Shown: piece by piece, positions 62,901-64,000 of the stretch | How positions within the stretch are numbered: position 1 is the stretch's first letter | Layout of the letters: the number at the start of each line of letters is the position of its first letter | DNA from: Bubalus kerabau | Taxonomy: Eukaryota > Chordata > Mammalia > Artiodactyla > Bovidae | Assembly: GCF_029407905.1 (NCBI RefSeq) | Contig: NC_073627.1 | Span: forward strand, 163,375,697 to 163,439,696 | Length of the DNA: 64,000 nt | Direction of reading: 5' to 3' | Position numbers and translations under genes: made by a program | Notes under the pieces: model-generated | The model's input: the letters and a program-made list of their open reading frames with translations, nothing else | Databases searched by the model: none | Told to the model about the DNA's origin: nothing

Positions 62901-63996
62901 CTGAGCCCCCACCCTGCACCCTGTCCCTAGGAAGGGAGGTGTGGCAAGAGCGCCCTCCCCACCACTCAGTGGATGTCTCTTCTCTTCTAGGTCTCTTTAA
63001 TGAGTGCTGGCACAAGGTGATCGGTTTCTCCAGCATCTGGTGGCCTCAGACCCTCAGTTACTGCATCACAACAAAGCCCAGGGTGGACACGGTCCCCGGT
63101 GTGTCCTATGCTGTTGTCCCTGAGTCTCTCAACTGGCCTGGGGGCTCTAGGCTGAATGTAGAAGGGAGACTGGCCTGCTGAGAGCTGTCCTAAGGCTGGT
63201 TGGCAGCGCTGGCCCTGTCCTTACTGTTTGAGACACCCTCACTCTGTAGCCCTGGGGTGTGGGGGGTGTCAGGGGTGCTCAGTTCCCCTTAGCATCACAC
63301 CAGAGTCTGGGTGCCATCAGCAGAGCCCAGATGTGCTGCGTCTATGCCCACTTGGGCATAGCACAGGTGTAGGTGGGAAGGCAGAACCTACTGTGTCCCC
63401 TCAGAAGCTGTAGGGGGTTGTGGGTTTGTGACTCCTGGGTCAGTGCCTTGCTTTTTCGAGGCCCTTTTCTGGCACTTATGTCCCCCAGGAAGGTCTGGGG
63501 CTCTGGACCATGCACACAACAACAGGCTGACCAATGGAGATTGACTTTCCATTCTGGTCCCTTGGCAGAAAAAGAAGCTGCAGGAAACAACGCCCAGTCC
63601 CGAGATGCAGCAAGCAGACTGCCTGTTGTTGAGTGTGGGGCTCTGGCCCTTCTGCTTGCTTGGGACTGTGGTAGAGACAGGGAGAGGCAGTGGGTCAGGT
63701 CTCCTCTTCTCTGGGGAGGTGGTGATGGAGGGAGACCGCGGCATGGAGAGAAGGGAGCCCACCCCGTGCTCTGGAAAGAGACCAGGGCATGGACGGGAAG
63801 GGAGTCCCAACCCCTGTTCTGGTCCACTGGCAGCTCTGATGCTACTTCTCATCTGTCTTGTCACCACATCCCTCGTCTAGAACAGGGCAGGCGAAGGGTA
63901 ATCACTCCTCCCATGACTGACTCAGTGATGGAGTCAGAGCTACATAATAATTTTCTATGTGACTGTTACATACTTTTAAGCCATTCCTCATCATAG
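50774..63996 (+). CDS. TNFRSF10-like: TNFRSF10-family (TRAIL receptor-like) gene, 3' end uncertain
   Basis: Type I membrane receptor of the TRAIL-receptor family, acting at the plasma membrane as a ligand-binding apoptosis or decoy receptor (family knowledge). Joining 50,774-50,956, 59,533-59,632, 60,257-60,370, 61,381-61,492, 62,305-62,543 and 62,991-63,098 keeps one frame with canonical splice sites. Residues 1-61 are a basic N-terminus and signal sequence. Residues 92-189 are the cysteine-rich region, in which all 14 cysteines of human TNFRSF10B have counterparts. A Ser/Pro-rich stalk runs to 227, a transmembrane segment ([18 protein letters not shown]..) covers about 228-249, and a cytoplasmic start follows. 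A further exon opens at 63,569. Reading it through to TAG at 63,994 would give 427 residues, but whether it splices earlier is unknown. No death domain is seen in the window. The paralogue (10A, B or D type) cannot be fixed. Confidence 0.8.
51497..51592 (-). repeat. Bov-A2 fragment, reverse
   Basis: (gctgct)n tail, 'ctgtgcgaccccatagacgg'; one truncated monomer in intron 1. Confidence 0.88.
51900..52078 (-). repeat. Old L1 fragment, reverse
   Basis: 'gaagtggaattgctgggtca' and 'aaactgttctcccaaag' resemble antisense L1 ORF2 C-terminal/3' sequence. Confidence 0.55.
52080..52285 (+). repeat. Bov-tA SINE
   Basis: 'gctcaaacagtaaaggatc' to 'cgactgagcgactaacgcac', intron 1. Confidence 0.92.
52460..52700 (+). 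repeat. Old L1 ORF2 fragment
   Basis: 'gttcttctaaggccaacata', 'accctaatacctaaac'. Short A-rich remnant in intron 1. Confidence 0.6.
52835..53030 (-). repeat. Bov-tA SINE, reverse
   Basis: 'gttagttgctcaatcgtgtc' to 'gcattgcaggcagattcttt', intron 1. Confidence 0.92.
53614..57504 (-). CDS. L1 ORF2 protein (endonuclease/reverse transcriptase), uninterrupted
   Basis: 1,296 residues. Cytoplasmic/nuclear retrotransposition enzyme of LINE-1 (family knowledge). The N-terminal apurinic-type endonuclease has LNVNGLN, QETHL, GDFNTPL and SDHNAV (residues about 20-240). The reverse transcriptase has [11 protein letters not shown] and catalytic FADD at about 723-726. The C-terminal Cys/His box [18 protein letters not shown] is near 1,150-1,167. 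A 12-residue segment [12 protein letters not shown] is repeated in tandem at about 581-604 because of a 36-bp duplication. The ORF ends ..ILTHIYGI. The native start may lie a few residues into this frame (for example the internal Met of KEMATGSYL). No promoter remains, so expression would depend on flanking sequence. Confidence 0.92.
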   Translation of the reverse strand: MVYKFEPKTIKEMATGSYLSVIILNVNGLNAPTKRQRLAEWIQKQDPYICCLQETHLKTGDTYRLKVKGWKKIFHANRDQKKAGVAILISDKIDFKTKTVKRDKDGHYIMIKGSIQEEDITIINIYAPNTGAPQYVRQMLTSMKEEINNNTIIVGDFNTPLTPMDRSTKQKINKKTQTLNDTTDQLDLIDIYRTFHPKTMNFTFFSSAHGTFSRIDHILGHKASLGKFKKIEIIPSIFSDHNAVRLDLNYRRKTIKKSNIWRLNNTLLNNQQITEEIKKEIKICIETNENENTTTQNLWDTVKAVLRGKFIAIQAHLKKQEKSQINNLTLHLKQLEKEEMKNPRVSRWKEILKLRAEINVKETKETIAKINKTKSWFFERINKIDKPLARLIKKQREKNQINKIRNENGEITTDNTEIQRIIRDYYQQLYANKIDNEEEMDKFLEKYNFPKLDQEEIENLNRPITSTEIETVIKNLPANKSPGPDGFTAEFYQKFREELTPILLKLFQKIAEDGKLPNSFYEATITLIPKPDKDPTKKENYRPISLMNIDAKILNKILAIRIQQHIKKIIHHDQVGFIPGMQGFFNIRKSINVQGFFNIRKSINVIHHINKLKNKNHMIISIDAEKAFDKIQHSFMIKTLQKAGIEGTYLNIIKAIYDKPTANIILNGEKLKAFPLKSGTRQGCPLSPLLFNIVLEVLATAIRTEKEIKGIQIGKEEVKLSLFADDMILYIENPKDSTRKLLELINDYSKVAGYKINTQKSLAFLYTNNEKTEREIKETIPFTIATERIKYLGIYPPKETEDLYIENYKTLVKEIKEDTNRWRNIPCSWIGRINTVKMSILLKAIYRFNAIPIKLPTAFFTELEQIISQFVWKNKKARIAKAILRKKNGTGGINLPDFRLYYKATVIKTVWYWHKDRNIDQWNKIESPEINPRTYGHLILDKGGKNIQWIKDNLFNKWCWEIWSTTCKRMKLEHFLTPYTKINSKWIKDLNVRPETIKLLEGNIGKTLSDIHHSRILYDPPPRILEIKAKINKWDLINLKSFCTSKETISKVKRQPSEWEKIIANEATDKQLISKIYKQLLQLNSRKINDPIKKWAKELNRHFSKEGIQMANKHMKRCSTSLIIREMQIKTTMRYHFTPVRMAAIQKSTSNKCWRGCGEKGTLLHCWWECKLVQPLWRTVWRFLKKLEIDLPYDTAIPLLGIHTEETRRERDTCTPMFIAALFIVARTWKQPRCPSADEWIRKLWYIYTMEYYSAIKKNTFESVLMRWMKLEPIIQSEVSQKEKHQYSILTHIYGI
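55691..55762 (-). repeat. 36-bp in-frame tandem duplication inside L1 ORF2
   Basis: Two identical copies (55,691-55,726 and 55,727-55,762) beginning 'acattgattgatttgcgg'. They encode [12 protein letters not shown] twice and keep ORF2 open. Confidence 0.97.
57520..57650 (-). pseudogene. L1 ORF1 C-terminal tail
   Basis: Encodes [26 protein letters not shown] and TKPALQQIL, the end of L1 ORF1 (the RNA-binding chaperone), cut off by 5' truncation. Confidence 0.85.
57670..58435 (+). other. Intron 1 unique sequence
   Basis: No exon or repeat family recognised between the L1 and the next SINE. Confidence 0.4.
58438..58720 (-). repeat. Bov-A2 SINE, reverse
   Basis: (gct)n tail, 'tcgtgtccgactctgtgcga', linker 'gcatgaaagcgaaaagtg', second monomer to 'tggggtgccattgccttctc'. 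Confidence 0.93.
59093..59305 (+). repeat. Bov-tA SINE
   Basis: 'gggcttcccaggtggtgcta' to 'gttggacgtatctgagcacc', ending about 230 bp before exon 2. Confidence 0.9.
59533..59632 (+). CDS. TNFRSF10-like: TNFRSF10-like exon 2
   Basis: 100 nt after acceptor ctccatag. It starts [19 protein letters not shown] and ends with QQKLCPPG, the conserved first cysteine motif; donor gtagat. Confidence 0.88.
59668..60006 (-). repeat. CHR/ART2-type SINE, long form, reverse
   Basis: Starts 36 bp after the exon 2 donor: 'tatttatttttggctgtgcg' to 'gagccaccagggaagcccc'. Confidence 0.88.
60257..60370 (+). CDS. TNFRSF10-like: TNFRSF10-like exon 3 (CRD)
   Basis: 114 nt, acceptor ttcttcccag, donor gtacag. Encodes [20 protein letters not shown] to [10 protein letters not shown]: five cysteines in the family spacing. 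Confidence 0.9.
61025..61277 (-). repeat. CHR/ART2-type SINE, reverse
   Basis: 'tttatttttggctgttctgg' to 'ccacccaggaagccc', ending about 100 bp before exon 4. Confidence 0.88.
61381..61492 (+). CDS. TNFRSF10-like: TNFRSF10-like exon 4 (CRD)
   Basis: 112 nt, acceptor ggtctctag, donor gtgaga. Encodes [31 protein letters not shown] and QKCSTG. The QC..GTF..ED.PEFC signature is typical of TRAIL receptors. Confidence 0.92.
62305..62543 (+). CDS. TNFRSF10-like: TNFRSF10-like exon 5 (last CRD, stalk, TM)
   Basis: 239 nt, acceptor gtacccag, donor gtgagg. Encodes [19 protein letters not shown], a Ser/Thr/Pro-rich stalk and the transmembrane segment ending CVWCYFT. The stalk and TM lie in the same exon as the last cysteine-rich piece. 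Confidence 0.9.
62991..63098 (+). CDS. TNFRSF10-like: TNFRSF10-like exon 6 (juxtamembrane)
   Basis: 108 nt, acceptor tctcttctag, donor gtgtgt, phases consistent with exon 5. Encodes [20 protein letters not shown] and on to KPRVDTVP. Little similarity to the human cytoplasmic start, so less certain than exons 1-5. Confidence 0.7.
63569..63996 (+). CDS. TNFRSF10-like: TNFRSF10-like candidate exon 7, end unknown
   Basis: Acceptor cccttggcag, then [18 protein letters not shown], weakly like the AEDN segment that starts the human exon. The frame stays open to TAG at 63,994-63,996, but possible donors occur inside (for example ag|gtctcc near 63,697, gag|gtggtg near 63,718). If unspliced, the tail lacks a death domain. 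The 3' part may be UTR or intron. Confidence 0.4.
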
Positions 63997-64000
63997 TGGG

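Overview
The window is mammalian nuclear DNA from a bovid ruminant. It is crowded with ruminant-specific interspersed repeats: Bov-tA and Bov-A2 SINEs, BovB (RTE-type) retroposons, CHR/ART2-type tRNA-derived SINEs and L1 copies. Its two unique gene signatures are RHOBTB2 and the TRAIL-receptor (TNFRSF10) family, which are neighbours on human 8p21. I see no prokaryotic features, CRISPR array, tRNA or rRNA gene.

Layout. (1) 1-2,060: repeat fragments and unassigned DNA. (2) 2,060-3,770: a block that recurs at 44,320-45,500, probably the 3' part of a TNFRSF10 unit. (3) 4,902-17,468, minus strand: nine coding exons of RHOBTB2 with normal splice sites. They carry two in-frame stops and at least four frame-breaking indels, so this copy reads as a duplicated, unprocessed pseudogene. 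(4) 17,480-28,260: old L1/HAL1, BovB and SINEs. (5) 28,262-29,101: a CpG-rich TNFRSF10-type 5' end with a 23-bp minisatellite and an orphan, frame-broken first exon. (6) 30,000-39,050: retroelements, including an ERV LTR split by an L1 and a four-level nest of elements. (7) 39,395-40,860: an inverted, decayed copy of the TNFRSF10 intron 4/exon 5 region. (8) 42,650-45,700: plus-strand TNFRSF10 3'-end-like blocks. (9) 50,665-64,000: an apparently intact TNFRSF10-family gene on the plus strand. It has a TATA box, a signal-peptide exon, three exons completing the cysteine-rich ectodomain, a stalk-plus-transmembrane segment and the start of a cytoplasmic tail. Its 8.6-kb first intron holds an L1 with an open ORF2 that carries a 36-bp in-frame tandem duplication.

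Interpretation. In human, RHOBTB2 and TNFRSF10B are tail to tail. Here TNFRSF10-like sequence lies on both sides of a dead RHOBTB2 copy. The simplest reading is that a TNFRSF10(+)/RHOBTB2(-) unit was duplicated in the ruminant lineage, followed by decay of one RHOBTB2, decay and partial inversion of one TNFRSF10 copy, and survival of at least one TNFRSF10 gene. No death-domain sequence was recognised for the surviving gene before the window ends. Whether it is a signalling or a decoy receptor cannot be settled here.

All calls come from reading the sequence. Repeat boundaries are approximate (about +/-20 bp) except where target-site duplications or splice sites are cited.
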